This document shows, piece after piece, positions 26,803-37,584 of a stretch of DNA of 64,000 nt. The position numbers and the translations under genes were made by a program. The notes beneath the pieces are model-generated. The model saw only the letters and a list, made by a program, of their open reading frames with translations, was not told the origin of the DNA and did no database searches. The stretch comes from an uncultured Lentibacter sp. (lineage in GTDB: Bacteria > Pseudomonadota > Alphaproteobacteria > Rhodobacterales > Rhodobacteraceae), in the NCBI GenBank assembly GCA_947497495.1, contig CANMGT010000001.1, positions 248,001-312,000 on the forward strand, given 5' to 3'. Position 1 is the first letter of the stretch. Each line of letters begins with the position of its first letter.

Positions 26803-28539
26803 TCAAAACAGGAAGTATCGTTGCGCCATCGGCAGCTCGGAGGCAGGCTCGCATGTGAGCAACTCACCGTCGGCGCGCACCTCGTAGGTTTCGGGATTTA
26901 CCTCGACATGCGGTAATGCGTCGTTCAGCAACAGATCCTTTTTGCCGATTTTGCGCGTGCCTTGCACGGCGATCGTTTCTTTCGCCAAGCCGAGACGTTT
27001 GCCAATGCCGTCTGCCTGCGCGGCCTCGCTGACAAACACGACAGCAGAGTTTTCAACCGAGCGGCCATAGGCGCCAAACATCGGGCGCGAGTAAACAGGT
27101 TGCGGTGTCGGGATAGAGGCGTTGGGGTCTCCCATTTGCGCGCAAACAATGCTGCCGCCAAGCAAGACCATCTCTGGTTTCACGCCAAAGAACGCTGGGT
27201 TCCACAGCACCAAGTCGGCGCGCTTGCCTTCTTCAATGCTGCCAATCTCACGCGACACACCATGCGCGATGGCGGGGTTGATCGTATATTTCGCAATATA
27301 GCGCCGCACGCGGAAGTTGTCGTTCTCGCCTGTTTCTTCAGCCAGCCGCCCGCGCTGCTTTTTCATCTTGTCAGCCGTCTGCCATGTGCGGATCAACACC
27401 TCGCCAACACGGCCCATTGCCTGACTGTCGGAGGCGATGATGCTGAATGCACCCATGTCGTGCAGGATGTCTTCTGCCGCGATGGTTTCGCGCCTGATCC
27501 GGCTCTCGGCAAAGGCCACATCTTCGGGGATGGACTTGTCGAGATGGTGACAAACCATGAGCATGTCGAGATGCTCTTCCAGCGTGTTCACCGTAAAGGG
27601 CCGCGTCGGGTTCGTCGAGGAGGGAAGCACATGCTCCTCGCCGCAAATTTTGATGATGTCAGGTGCATGTCCGCCGCCAGCCCCTTCAGTGTGAAAGGCA
27701 TGGATCGTGCGGCCCTTCATCGCCTTGACAGTGTGCTCGACAAAGCCACTTTCGTTGAGCGTGTCGGTGTGGATCATCACTTGCACATCCATCGCGTCAG
27801 CCACGCCGAGGCAGCAGTCGATCGCCGCAGGGGTAGTGCCCCAGTCTTCATGCAGTTTGAGCGCGCAGGCGCCAGCCTTGACCTGCTCTTCGAGCGCGGC
27901 TGGCAGCGAGGCGTTGCCCTTGCCCGCAAACGCAAGGTTCATCGGAAAGGCATCCGCCGCCTGCATCATTCGTCCGATATGCCAGCCGCCCGGTGTGCAT
28001 GTTGTCGCCAGCGTGCCATGCGCGGGGCCGGTGCCGCCGCCCAGCATTGTCGTGAGGCCCGAGTGCAGCGCGTCTTCGATCTGCTGAGGGCAGATAAAGT
28101 GAATGTGTGAATCAAACCCGCCCGCTGTCAGGATCTTGCCTTCCCCTGCGATCACCTCGGTGCCGGGGCCGACGATGATGTTCACGCCGGGTTGGGTGTC
28201 GGGGTTGCCTGCCTTGCCGATCTTGGCGATGCGCCCGTCGCGCAACCCCACGTCGGCCTTATAGATGCCGGAGTGATCGACGATCAGCGCGTTGGTGATA
28301 ACCGTGTCGACAGCGCCCGCCGCGCGCGTGACTTGCGACTGGCCCATGCCGTCACGGATCACTTTGCCGCCACCGAACTTGACCTCCTCGCCGTAGGCTA
28401 CGGAGTTGCCGCCCGCAAGCTCGGCTGTCAGGTCGCGCTCGACTTCGATGACAAGCTCCGTGTCGGCCAGCCTCACACGGTCGCCCACCGTGGGGCCAAA
28501 CATGGCAGCGTAGTCAGCGCGTTTGATTTCGACTGCCAT
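26803..28539 (-). CDS. ureC: Urease alpha subunit UreC
   Basis: A 578-residue catalytic subunit hydrolysing urea to ammonia and carbamate at a dinickel centre. Nickel ligands are in [14 protein letters not shown] (near 140), the carbamylated lysine in [12 protein letters not shown] (near 227), later His in [11 protein letters not shown] and [15 protein letters not shown] (near 275-290), the flap Cys/His in MVCHHLD (near 330) and the last Asp in [10 protein letters not shown] (near 373). All are intact. It overlaps ureB by one base. Confidence 0.98.
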   Translation of the reverse strand: MAVEIKRADYAAMFGPTVGDRVRLADTELVIEVERDLTAELAGGNSVAYGEEVKFGGGKVIRDGMGQSQVTRAAGAVDTVITNALIVDHSGIYKADVGLRDGRIAKIGKAGNPDTQPGVNIIVGPGTEVIAGEGKILTAGGFDSHIHFICPQQIEDALHSGLTTMLGGGTGPAHGTLATTCTPGGWHIGRMMQAADAFPMNLAFAGKGNASLPAALEEQVKAGACALKLHEDWGTTPAAIDCCLGVADAMDVQVMIHTDTLNESGFVEHTVKAMKGRTIHAFHTEGAGGGHAPDIIKICGEEHVLPSSTNPTRPFTVNTLEEHLDMLMVCHHLDKSIPEDVAFAESRIRRETIAAEDILHDMGAFSIIASDSQAMGRVGEVLIRTWQTADKMKKQRGRLAEETGENDNFRVRRYIAKYTINPAIAHGVSREIGSIEEGKRADLVLWNPAFFGVKPEMVLLGGSIVCAQMGDPNASIPTPQPVYSRPMFGAYGRSVENSAVVFVSEAAQADGIGKRLGLAKETIAVQGTRKIGKKDLLLNDALPHVEVNPETYEVRADGELLTCEPASELPMAQRYFLF

Positions 28540-28844
28540 TAGAGTTCTCCCATCACCGCTTGATTGAAGCCAAACACGCGGCGCGAACCGGCCATGGCGA
28601 TCAGCCGCACTTCACGGCGCTGGCCCGGCTCAAAGCGCACGGCGGTTCCGGCGGCGATATCAAGCCGCTTGCCATGCGCTTCAGCGCGGTCAAACTCAAG
28701 GGCTGGGTTGGCTTCGGCAAAGTGGTAGTGGCTGCCAACTTGCACAGGTCTGTCACCCGTATTGGCCACCATCAGCGTAATCGCCTCTCGCGTCGGGTTG
28801 AGAGTCAGCGTGCCTTCCGCCGAAATGATCTCACCGGGGATCAT
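28539..28844 (-). CDS. ureB: Urease beta subunit UreB
   Basis: A 101-residue structural subunit starting MIPGEII and containing the family region [22 protein letters not shown] (core VGSHYHF, near 36-42) and the late [10 protein letters not shown]. The frame extends 25 codons further upstream, but that extension lies in another small gene whose stop overlaps this ATG (ATGA). UreA, UreB and UreC form the trimer-of-trimers core enzyme. Confidence 0.96.
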   Translation of the reverse strand: MIPGEIISAEGTLTLNPTREAITLMVANTGDRPVQVGSHYHFAEANPALEFDRAEAHGKRLDIAAGTAVRFEPGQRREVRLIAMAGSRRVFGFNQAVMGEL

Positions 28845-29014
28845 GACTTGGCTAAAGCCTTGTGCAAGAGCAGCACGGCCACCAGAGCAACAGCGATCAG
28901 CAAGGCGACAGGCACCCAAGTTGCCTCTGACGTATGCGCATGCGGCAAGCCCGCTTCATGGGCCGTAAGGGACGTTGAGAGAAGCATAAACATAAGAGGC
29001 GTTACAAGTTTCAT
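28841..29014 (-). CDS. Novel 57-residue small membrane protein inside the urease operon
   Basis: A short gene between ureA and ureB: ATG at 29014 with AGGA nine bases upstream, 57 codons, and a TGA overlapping the ureB ATG. The product has an N-terminal hydrophobic signal-like segment (about 3-17, ending LTA), a short exposed loop with His19, His25 and His27 (HEAGLPHAH), and a second membrane helix (about 33-50) followed by HKALAKS. It resembles no named urease accessory protein. Its position, coupling and His-containing loop suggest a role near nickel or urea handling at the membrane, or a small subunit of an unknown transporter. That role is inference; the coding call rests on start, spacing and overlap. 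Confidence 0.72.
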   Translation of the reverse strand: MKLVTPLMFMLLSTSLTAHEAGLPHAHTSEATWVPVALLIAVALVAVLLLHKALAKS

Positions 29015-29025
29015 GGGAAGTGTCC

Positions 29026-29328
29026 TTATCTTATTGGGTTATGAACTGTGACAAGTTTGGTACCGTCCGGAAATGTCGCCTCGACCTGCACCTCATGGAT
29101 CATCTCGGGGATGCCCTCCATGCATTGCTCGCGGGTTATGATCTGCGCACCGACCTGCATCATGTCGGCCACAGAGCGCCCGTCGCGCGCGCCTTCAACG
29201 ACAGCATCGGTTATCAGCGCAATCGCTTCGGGGTAGTTAAGCTTCACACCACGCGCGAGACGCTTTCGGGCGACTTCGGCGGCCATTGCTATAAGGAGTT
29301 TGTCTTTTTCACGCGGTGTGAGTTGCAT
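29026..29328 (-). CDS. ureA: Urease gamma subunit UreA
   Basis: A 100-residue subunit with the family start [11 protein letters not shown], the region [14 protein letters not shown] (about 26-39), [14 protein letters not shown] and the C-terminal [14 protein letters not shown]. It is complete and starts one base after the ureD stop, so it is translationally linked to ureD. Confidence 0.97.
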   Translation of the reverse strand: MQLTPREKDKLLIAMAAEVARKRLARGVKLNYPEAIALITDAVVEGARDGRSVADMMQVGAQIITREQCMEGIPEMIHEVQVEATFPDGTKLVTVHNPIR

Positions 29329-29329
29329 G

Positions 29330-30097
29330 TTATGTCATCCATGATCTGGGCGGAGCGTCATTCGTAAAGTGCTCGATGATGGGAATAAGGGATTGCCTGA
29401 GTGCAAAGCAGTCCTGCGCCAGAAGGCGCGCAACAAGCACGTCTCCTCCGATCAGGCTCGCACCTGCTGTCTCGGGGAGCATTGCGCGCAACACGTGCAA
29501 ATGCGCCGCGGCATCCTCAGCAATGTAAACCAGCAAAGCCAAGGCACCGGCCCCCGCAGCAACGCCTGCGCTTGCGAGCTGGCGTGTCACGTCACCCTGC
29601 AACGTCATCGCGTCAATAAAGAGCGGCTTGCCTTTGCGGCGGATCTCGATCCTGTCCTTAAAAGAGGCGTGTCGCAGCGTCTCGCCCATGGCAGCACGGC
29701 CAAAAACCACAGGCTCTATGAGGAGAAGCGATGCGCTCTCTGCCAGTTCGACATGCATCTGGCGCTCAACTGCGCAGGCTTCAAACAGGATCATCTCTTG
29801 CGGCAGCCAGTTAAGCCGTGCTTCGTGGCCTGCCTGTAAGCGGTTTTCCACTCTGGCACGCTCATTGGGCTGGGCGCGATAGGCCCGCTCCGCCGCCTGC
29901 GTGGTGAGGTTGAATGTCGTGGCCTCGCCCGCGAAAGCGCTGAACGCAAAACTGTCACCGCCAGTTATGCCGCCTGCTGTGTTTATTAAAATGGCCTGCA
30001 GAGCCTGAGAGCATGGCCGCGGAAACAGTGCCTTCATGGCCCCCGCCTGCCGCAGGTCAGCCAGCACGGTTCCACGCGTTGTCTGTTTTGTTGACAA
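29330..30097 (-). CDS. ureD: Urease accessory protein UreD (start uncertain)
   Basis: From TTG 30097 the product is 255 residues. It contains [11 protein letters not shown] (near 38-48), [23 protein letters not shown] (near 95) and [11 protein letters not shown] (near 130), all typical of UreD, which recruits UreF and UreG to apo-urease. The family sequence clearly begins upstream of this TTG: in frame before it the DNA encodes GQPRAEGSVA, which matches the conserved UreD N-terminus. Between that and the in-frame TGA at 30185-30187 there is no ATG, GTG, TTG or CTG. A possible ATA start at 30169 has GGAG seven bases upstream. Either a non-canonical start is used or the 5' end carries a frame error. 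Confidence 0.93.
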   Translation of the reverse strand: MSTKQTTRGTVLADLRQAGAMKALFPRPCSQALQAILINTAGGITGGDSFAFSAFAGEATTFNLTTQAAERAYRAQPNERARVENRLQAGHEARLNWLPQEMILFEACAVERQMHVELAESASLLLIEPVVFGRAAMGETLRHASFKDRIEIRRKGKPLFIDAMTLQGDVTRQLASAGVAAGAGALALLVYIAEDAAAHLHVLRAMLPETAGASLIGGDVLVARLLAQDCFALRQSLIPIIEHFTNDAPPRSWMT

Positions 30098-30443
30098 CGC
30101 GACCGAGCCCTCGGCGCGCGGCTGGCCCGTCGTTCTGCCGAACGTTTCTATGGAAGTAGCGAGGGTTATCTGAATACTCCGTGTTCAAGGTCGAACCTCG
30201 TTTCATGCACCACAGCACGCCAGCCATGTCAGCGATAAGTGGGTTTTAAGGGGCTCCAAAGATGTCGCTGCCCAATAAATGAGCGCACAGTTCAAAAGTG
30301 GCCAAAACTCAGGCATTTTCTCATTTCAGGCCAGATGCGACTCGGAAGCAGCACTGCAAAGCCGTTTTTCGCGGAATGACGTTCCGTCCTGCGGTATTGG
30401 CAGATAGCGAATTACTCCGTAGTCTCTTTGAACAGAGTCGCTT

Positions 30444-30465
30444 GATATCTTTGCACCAAGATATC
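30444..30465. promoter_or_regulatory. Perfect inverted repeat upstream of the acyl-CoA ligase operon
   Basis: GATATCTT (30444-30451) and AAGATATC (30458-30465) form an 8-bp dyad with a 6-base spacer, 48 bases before the ligase start. This size and spacing suit a dimeric repressor such as a TetR or GntR protein. A second weaker dyad, CGGAA (30372-30376) / TTCCG (30382-30386), lies 70 bases upstream. The rest of the 30098-30512 gap shows no gene and must hold the divergent urease and ligase promoters. Confidence 0.5.
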
Positions 30466-30489
30466 CGCTCATGGCCTTGGGAGGGGAAC

Positions 30490-30512
30490 ATGCTGAACAG
30501 TTCTGCGGGCAA

Positions 30513-30516
<4 letters not shown>
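30490..30516 (+). CDS. Eight-codon leader peptide coupled to the acyl-CoA ligase gene (putative)
   Basis: ATG 30490 is preceded by the strong GGGAGGGG (30479-30486) and encodes MLNSSAGK followed by TGA. This TGA overlaps the ATG of the ligase at 30513 as ATGA. The ligase ATG itself has no good ribosome-binding site, so translation could be delivered by reinitiation from the leader. No composition typical of an attenuation peptide is seen. Confidence 0.4.
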
Positions 30517-32215
<1,699 letters not shown>

Positions 32216-32219
<4 letters not shown>

Positions 32220-33508
32220 CCCAACCAACCGAAACTGACATCAACACCTATATCTCAAACGCAGGAGCAGCCGCCTGGGACGTTCCGGGCCTGCCCGCTA
32301 ACACTCCACTCCGCCCGATCAAGACTGTCGGCATCATCGGCGCAGGCACGATGGGCGGCGGCATCGCGATGAACTTCGCGACGGCTGGCATCTCTGTTAA
32401 AATCGTCGAGACAACGCAAGAAGCGCTTGATCGCGGCCTCAAAGTGGTGCGTGGCAACTACCAGCGTTCCTCTGACAAAGGCCGTTTCCCGCAGGAAGAA
32501 GTCGAAGCCCGCATGGCCCGATTTGACGGCCGCTTGGCAATCGCCGACTTGGCCGATTGCGATCTGGTGATCGAAGCCGTGTTCGAGAACATGGAACTCA
32601 AACGCAAAATCTTCACCGAGCTGGACGCCGTGATGAAGCCAGGCGCGATCTTGGCAACCAACACCTCGGCGTTGGACATCAACGAAATCGCTGGCATGAC
32701 AAAGCGGCCAGAAGATGTGATCGGCCTACACTTTTTCTCGCCTGCCAACGTGATGAAGCTTTTGGAGATTGTGCGCGCGAAACACACGGCTGACGACGTT
32801 GTCGCAACCTGCATGTCACTTGCCAAAGACATCAACAAAGTCGCAGCACTTGTCGGCGTTTGCCCGGGTTTTGTCGGCAACCGCATCCTGTTTGCACGCC
32901 AGAAACAAGCTAACAAACTGGTCTACCAAGGCGTGATGCCGTGGGACGTTGACGCAGCCTTGAACGCCTTTGGCTTCAAGATGGGCCCCTTCCAGATGAG
33001 CGACTTGGCCGGGCTGGATATCGGCTGGTCAAAGGGCGCGACAACCGACAACCCGATCCGCGACGCGCTCTGCGAACTCGACAGACGCGGGCAAAAAACC
33101 AAGGCCGGTTTTTACGACTACGACGACTCCCGCCGCGCTGTGCCCTCGGACGTGACAGCGGGCATCATCCGCGACATCACTGGCGCCGAGCCGAGCACCA
33201 TGAGCCAGGGCGAGATCATCGAGCACTGCATTTATCCGATGATCAACGAAGCCGTGAAAATCCTTGAAGAGAACAAAGCGCAGCGCCCGTCTGACATCGA
33301 TGTGGTCTGGCTCAACGGCTACGGCTGGCCTGCCGACAAGGGCGGCCCGATGTTCTACGGTGACATGGTCGGCGCGCAAGCTGTCCTTGACCGGATGGAA
33401 AAACTGGGTGCCGAAGATGAGGCTTTCGTCCCCGCCGAAACCCTACGCAAACTCGCCGCATCTGGCGGCAAATTCACCGAGATCAATACCGGAGGCTTGA
33501 AAGTATGA
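32216..33508 (+). CDS. 3-hydroxyacyl-CoA dehydrogenase, NAD-binding type
   Basis: A 430-residue enzyme with a Rossmann NAD site [17 protein letters not shown] (about 39-55), the acidic end of beta-2 (VKIVETT), and the catalytic region [11 protein letters not shown] and [17 protein letters not shown] (His near 177). Two C-terminal 3HCDH domains follow (CPGFVGNRI at about 217; the second from about 325). It is the dehydrogenase half of FadB/FadJ-type multifunctional enzymes without the hydratase domain, which is supplied by the next gene. It overlaps both neighbours by ATGA. Confidence 0.93.
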
Positions 33509-34284
33509 GTTACGAATTCATCAAAACCGAAGTGCAAGGCAACATCCTTGTCGTCACCATGAACCGCCCAGAAGTTTACAACGCCGTCCACGCAGAAATG
33601 CACCAAGAAATGAGCGACTGCTGGGACGCTTTCGCGGCTGACCAAAACCTCTGGGTCGCGGTTTTGACGGGCGCTGGCGACAAAGCCTTCACGGCTGGCA
33701 ATGACCTGAAAGCAACGGCCACAAGCGGCGTAAAGAAAGGCCTGCCTGACAGCGGGTTTGCAGGGCTCTCGTCGCGGTTCGACCTTGAAAAACCCATTGT
33801 CGCAGCCGTCAACGGCTTCGCCATGGGCGGCGGTTTTGAAACCGCCCTGTCTTGCGACATCATCATCGCGGCCGACCGGGCCAAGTTTGCTTTGCCCGAA
33901 GTCAAAGTCGGCTTCTTCGCCTCGGCCTCGGGTGTGCAACGCCTGTCGCGCTATATCGGCCGGCTTGCTGCGCAGGAACTGATGCTGACTGGCCGCACCA
34001 TCGACGCTGCCGAAGCCCTGCGCCTAGGCTGTGTGAACGAGGTTGTCGCCGCCGACGACCTGATGGCGCGCGCGATGGAAAAAGCCCAAGAGCTGGCCAG
34101 CGTCTCGCCGTCATCTGTCAAGGCAACCAAGCGCATTCTGAACAGCATGGCAGTGGCAGAAGGCCTTCCCGAAAGCCTGATGTATTCGCGTGAAGTGCAA
34201 ATGGACCTCGCCAAAACCGAAGACTTCAAAGAAGGCGTCAACGCCTTCGTCGCCAAACGCGCCCCCAAATGGGTTAACAAATAA
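33505..34284 (+). CDS. Enoyl-CoA hydratase/isomerase family protein
   Basis: A 259-residue crotonase. The oxyanion-hole strand FTAGNDLKA lies near 71 and the catalytic block AVNGFAMGGGFETALSCD near 101-118, where Glu114 matches the first catalytic Glu. The second Glu is in LPEVKVGFF near 132. Hydratase activity on 2-enoyl-CoA is expected; an isomerase is the alternative. It overlaps the dehydrogenase gene and is followed by the ACAD after 23 bases. Confidence 0.92.
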   Translation: MSYEFIKTEVQGNILVVTMNRPEVYNAVHAEMHQEMSDCWDAFAADQNLWVAVLTGAGDKAFTAGNDLKATATSGVKKGLPDSGFAGLSSRFDLEKPIVAAVNGFAMGGGFETALSCDIIIAADRAKFALPEVKVGFFASASGVQRLSRYIGRLAAQELMLTGRTIDAAEALRLGCVNEVVAADDLMARAMEKAQELASVSPSSVKATKRILNSMAVAEGLPESLMYSREVQMDLAKTEDFKEGVNAFVAKRAPKWVNK

Positions 34285-34307
34285 CCGAACCAATAGGAGA
34301 CACTAAC

Positions 34308-35624
34308 ATGTCTGAAGCACATGACGAAACAAGCCTGAACAACCTTGAAATGTCGGAGAAAGCCAAGCCGCTTTTGAACGCTGTGATCAAGCATATCCGC
34401 GAAAACGTTGACCCGATCAGCGAAGAATTTCACCGCCTCGGTGACGCGCAGGAAGACCGCTGGTCATACCATCCGCGCCAGATGGAGCTGATGGACGGCG
34501 CCAAGCAAAAAGCCCGCGAAGCAGGCCTGTGGAACTTCTTCTTGCCAAATGCCGAAACGGGCGAAGGCCTCTCCAACCTCGACTACGCCTACATCGCCGC
34601 CGAGCTTGGTAAGAATCCGCTTGCCTCTGAAACGCTCAATTGCTCGGCGCCAGACACAGGCAATATGGAAGTGCTCGAGCGCATCGGCACGCAGCAGCAA
34701 AAAGACACATGGCTCAAGCCTCTGCTGGCGGGTGAAATCCGCTCTGCTTTCGCGATGACCGAACCTGACCGCGCCTCCTCGGATGCCAAGAACATCGGCA
34801 TGACCGCTGTTCTTGAAAACGGCGAATGGGTTATGAACGGCGAGAAATACTACATCTCCGGTGCCGGTGATCCGCGCTGCAAAATCATGATCGTGATGGT
34901 CAAAACCTCGCCCGACGCCGAGCCCTTCCGCCAGCAAAGCCAGATCCTCGTACCGATGGACCACCCCGGTGTGGAAATCCTCGGGCCGATGCACGTGTTC
35001 GGCCACGACGACGCGCCGCACGGCCACATGCACATCAGGTTTACCAACGTGCGCGTGCCGGAAGAGAACATCCTATGGGGCGAAGGCCGCGGTTTCGAGA
35101 TCAGCCAAGTCCGCCTTGGGCCGGGCCGCATTCACCACTGCATGCGCTCTATCGGGCAAGCCGAGAAAGCGCTTGATCTGATGATCCACCGTGGCCTCAG
35201 CCGCGTCGCCTTTGGCAAGAAGATCGTTGATCTAGGCAAAAACATGGAAACTATTTCCCGCGCCAAGATCGAAATCGAATCCATGCGTTTGCTGGTTCTC
35301 AAAGCCGCCAAGGCGATGGACGTTCTGGGCAACAAGGAAGCCCGCATCTGGGTGAGCATGATCAAGGCCAAGGTGCCTGAGCAAGTTTGCGACATCATCG
35401 ACCAGGCAATGCAGGTGCATGGCGCGACGGGCATCAGCCAATGGTCGCCGCTTTCGGGCATGTATGCCCAGCAACGCACCCTGCGTTACGCTGACGGCCC
35501 TGATGAGGTGCACCACCACGTCATCGCACGCCACGAGGTGCAGACGTATAAAGATAGCAACTCGCGCCAAGACGCCATCAAAGGCGATGTCAAAGACCGC
35601 GGCTCTTTCGGGTTTGTCGGATGA
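34308..35624 (+). CDS. ACAD11-type acyl-CoA dehydrogenase
   Basis: A 438-residue flavoprotein. It shares the hallmarks I know from the dehydrogenase half of mammalian ACAD11: [10 protein letters not shown] (114-123), [14 protein letters not shown] (near 149), [10 protein letters not shown] (near 183), [20 protein letters not shown] (near 262-280) and [11 protein letters not shown] near 400. ACAD10/11 use this domain, with a kinase domain, to convert 4-hydroxyacyl-CoA by way of 4-phosphoacyl-CoA. Ordinary alpha,beta-dehydrogenation is the alternative. The matching kinase is a separate gene at 47841-48872. It starts with ATG after AGGAGA and overlaps the SDR by ATGA. Confidence 0.92.
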   Translation: [438 protein letters not shown]

Positions 35625-36388
35625 GCCTGTTTGATTTGAGTGGTAAGGTCGCCCTCCTCACGGGGGCGTCCAAAGGCATGGGTCTCGCGATGGCGACAGC
35701 CCTTGCCGAACACGGCGCGACAGTCGTTATCTCTGCGCGCAAACAAGACCAGCTCGACGAGGCTGCCGCAGGCATCAACGCCCTCGGGAAGGGGACAGCA
35801 CATGCTGTCTCCTGCAACGTGGGCCACAAAGACCAGCTGCAAGCCTTGGTCGACAAAACCCACGAGCTGGCAGGGCCTATCGACACTGTCATCGGCAACG
35901 CAGGCGTGAACCCTTACTACGGAAAAACCTCTGAAATCCCCGATGACGCCTACCGCAAGACGATGGATGCCAACGTTCTTTCCAACCTCTGGCTCGCCCA
36001 GATGGTTGCGCCGGACATGGTTGCCAAAGGCGCTGGCTCGATGGCCTTCACCTCCTCGATCGGGGCGTTCAAACCCTCGGTCATGCTCGGCACTTACGGC
36101 ATGTCCAAACTGGCGCTCATCGGCCTAGTGCGCAACCTCGCCGCCGAATTCGGCCCCAAGGGACTGCGCTTCAACGCAATCTGCCCGGGGCTTGTCAAAA
36201 CGGAGTTTGCCCGTGAGTTGTGGGACAACCCTGAAGTTGCTAAGCGGATCGAGGAAGACATCCCGCTGCGCCGGCTCGGTGAGCCTGACGACTTTGCGGG
36301 CCTCGCAGTTTTCCTCGCATCAGACGCGAGCAAATACATGACCGGACAGGCGCTTACCGTCTGTGGCGGCTCGAACATGTGGGCTTGA
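35621..36388 (+). CDS. SDR-family NAD(P)-dependent oxidoreductase
   Basis: A 255-residue classical short-chain dehydrogenase with the cofactor motif TGASKGMG (13-20), NAG near 90, Ser in AFTSSIGA (about 142) and the catalytic YGMSK (about 154-158). The C-terminus YMTGQALTVCGGSNMWA is typical of FabG-like SDRs. It could oxidise or reduce a hydroxy or keto acyl-CoA or an alcohol of the operon substrate. It ends one base before the next SDR begins. Confidence 0.9.
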   Translation: MSLFDLSGKVALLTGASKGMGLAMATALAEHGATVVISARKQDQLDEAAAGINALGKGTAHAVSCNVGHKDQLQALVDKTHELAGPIDTVIGNAGVNPYYGKTSEIPDDAYRKTMDANVLSNLWLAQMVAPDMVAKGAGSMAFTSSIGAFKPSVMLGTYGMSKLALIGLVRNLAAEFGPKGLRFNAICPGLVKTEFARELWDNPEVAKRIEEDIPLRRLGEPDDFAGLAVFLASDASKYMTGQALTVCGGSNMWA

Positions 36389-36389
36389 T

Positions 36390-37163
36390 ATGGACCTGAA
36401 AGACAAAATCTGCGTCGTAACGGGCGCTGCGAGCGGCATTGGCCGCGCACTCTGCGAAGCCTTCGCCAAGGAAGGTGCCAAACACGTTGTCTGCGTTGAC
36501 ATGAACGGCGAAGGCGCCGCAGAAACCGCCAAAGCGGTGGGCGGCACGGCCTTCACTGTAGATGTCTCCAACGAGTCGCAGATCACCGATATGATCGACG
36601 CTGTCGAGCGTGACATCGGTCCGATCGATCTGTACTTCTCCAACGCCGGAATCGCTATCGGCGGCGGCATGGAGACACCCAACAGCGGCTGGCAGCGCAT
36701 TTGGGAAATCAACGTTATGGCGCATGTCTGGGCCGCGCGCCATTTGGTTCCGCTCATGGCCGCGCGCGGCGGGGGCTATCTGCTCAACACCTCCTCGGCG
36801 GCAGGGCTGCTCAACCAAGTAGGCTCGGCCTCCTACGGTGTCACCAAACACGCCGCTGTCGGCCTTGCCGAATGGCTCGCAATGACACATGGCGACGAAG
36901 GCATCAAAGTTTCGGTGCTTTGCCCGCAAGCCGTGCGCACCGAGATGACACGCGGCCACGAAGACCATGTCGCCGCCATCAACGGAATGATGGAGCCAGA
37001 ACCCGTTGCGCAATGCTGCGTTGACGCGATCCGCGAAGAAACTTTCCTGATCCTGCCGCACGAAGAAGTGCGCGGATATATGAAAAACAAGACAGATAAC
37101 TATGATCGCTGGATCGGCGGCATGCGCAAACTCAACCGCAAATATGGCGAGCAGAAATTCTAA
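36390..37163 (+). CDS. SDR-family oxidoreductase
   Basis: A 257-residue classical SDR. TGAASGIG is at 11-18, acidic cofactor selector in VVCVDMN suggests NAD preference (Asp near 38), NAG near 87, Ser in NTSSAAG near 138 and catalytic YGVTK near 151. The C-terminus is unusual for FabG in lacking the GG-x-x-x end and instead carries a basic tail RKLNRKYGEQKF. ATG 36390 lies one base after the previous stop. Substrate unknown; distinct from the preceding SDR. Confidence 0.88.
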   Translation: MDLKDKICVVTGAASGIGRALCEAFAKEGAKHVVCVDMNGEGAAETAKAVGGTAFTVDVSNESQITDMIDAVERDIGPIDLYFSNAGIAIGGGMETPNSGWQRIWEINVMAHVWAARHLVPLMAARGGGYLLNTSSAAGLLNQVGSASYGVTKHAAVGLAEWLAMTHGDEGIKVSVLCPQAVRTEMTRGHEDHVAAINGMMEPEPVAQCCVDAIREETFLILPHEEVRGYMKNKTDNYDRWIGGMRKLNRKYGEQKF

Positions 37164-37180
37164 TCTGAAAGGAGCCTGAC

Positions 37181-37552
37181 ATGATCGGCTACACAACAAT
37201 CGGCGTTTCCAACATGGAGCGCGCCAAGTCTTTTTACACCGAGCTTTTCGCTGACCAAGGCGCGAAAGTGGTTATCGACACAGGCCGCATCGCCTTTATC
37301 GGCACCAAACGCGGCGAACCGATGCTAGCCGTCTGCGAGCCCTACGACAAGCAAGCGCCAACCCCTGGAAACGGCGTGATGATCGCCTTTCCGGCCAGCA
37401 CCAAGGAAGAGGCCGAGGCGCTCTACAACAAGGCCATCTCACTGGGTGCAACCGACGACGGAGCGCCCGGCCAGCGCATCCCAGACCGCTTCTACGGCGG
37501 CTATGTGCACGACCTTGATGGCAACAAACTGTGCTTTTTCGTTTTTGGATAA
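37181..37552 (+). CDS. VOC-family (glyoxalase/dioxygenase fold) protein
   Basis: A 123-residue single-module vicinal-oxygen-chelate protein: GYTTIGVSNMERAKSFYTELF at the start (beta-alpha motif) and the late VHDLDGNKLCFFVFG. The usual first His ligand is replaced by a Thr/Tyr stretch and the last ligand position is Lys in GNK, so a metal site is doubtful. It starts after AAAGGAG, is the last gene of the operon, and is followed by a strong hairpin. Confidence 0.85.
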   Translation: MIGYTTIGVSNMERAKSFYTELFADQGAKVVIDTGRIAFIGTKRGEPMLAVCEPYDKQAPTPGNGVMIAFPASTKEEAEALYNKAISLGATDDGAPGQRIPDRFYGGYVHDLDGNKLCFFVFG

Positions 37553-37558
37553 ATCAAT

Positions 37559-37584
37559 AAGAAGGGCTGGTTTCAGCCCTTCTT
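37559..37584. terminator. Bidirectional terminator overlapping the tesB stop
   Basis: The perfect 11-bp arms AAGAAGGGCTG (37559-37569) and CAGCCCTTCTT (37574-37584) flank a GTTT loop. One arm encodes the last Lys-Lys-Gly and stop of the minus-strand thioesterase, and the other lies after it. It can stop both the VOC operon and the thioesterase transcript, although T-runs are short on both sides. Confidence 0.75.

Noticed and set aside
26962..28110. Plus-strand frame of 382 codons antisense to ureC
   Set aside because: It is a shadow of a fully conserved urease alpha subunit with all nickel ligands intact.
30181..30260. Sigma-54 promoter for urease
   Set aside because: A GG...GC pair exists near TGGCGTGCTGTGG, but the spacing is off by one base from the -24/-12 rule.
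30395..30415. Third IclR-like site before the ligase operon (TTGGCAGATAGCGAA)
   Set aside because: Only the right half matches, and the spacing of the dyad differs from the two good sites.
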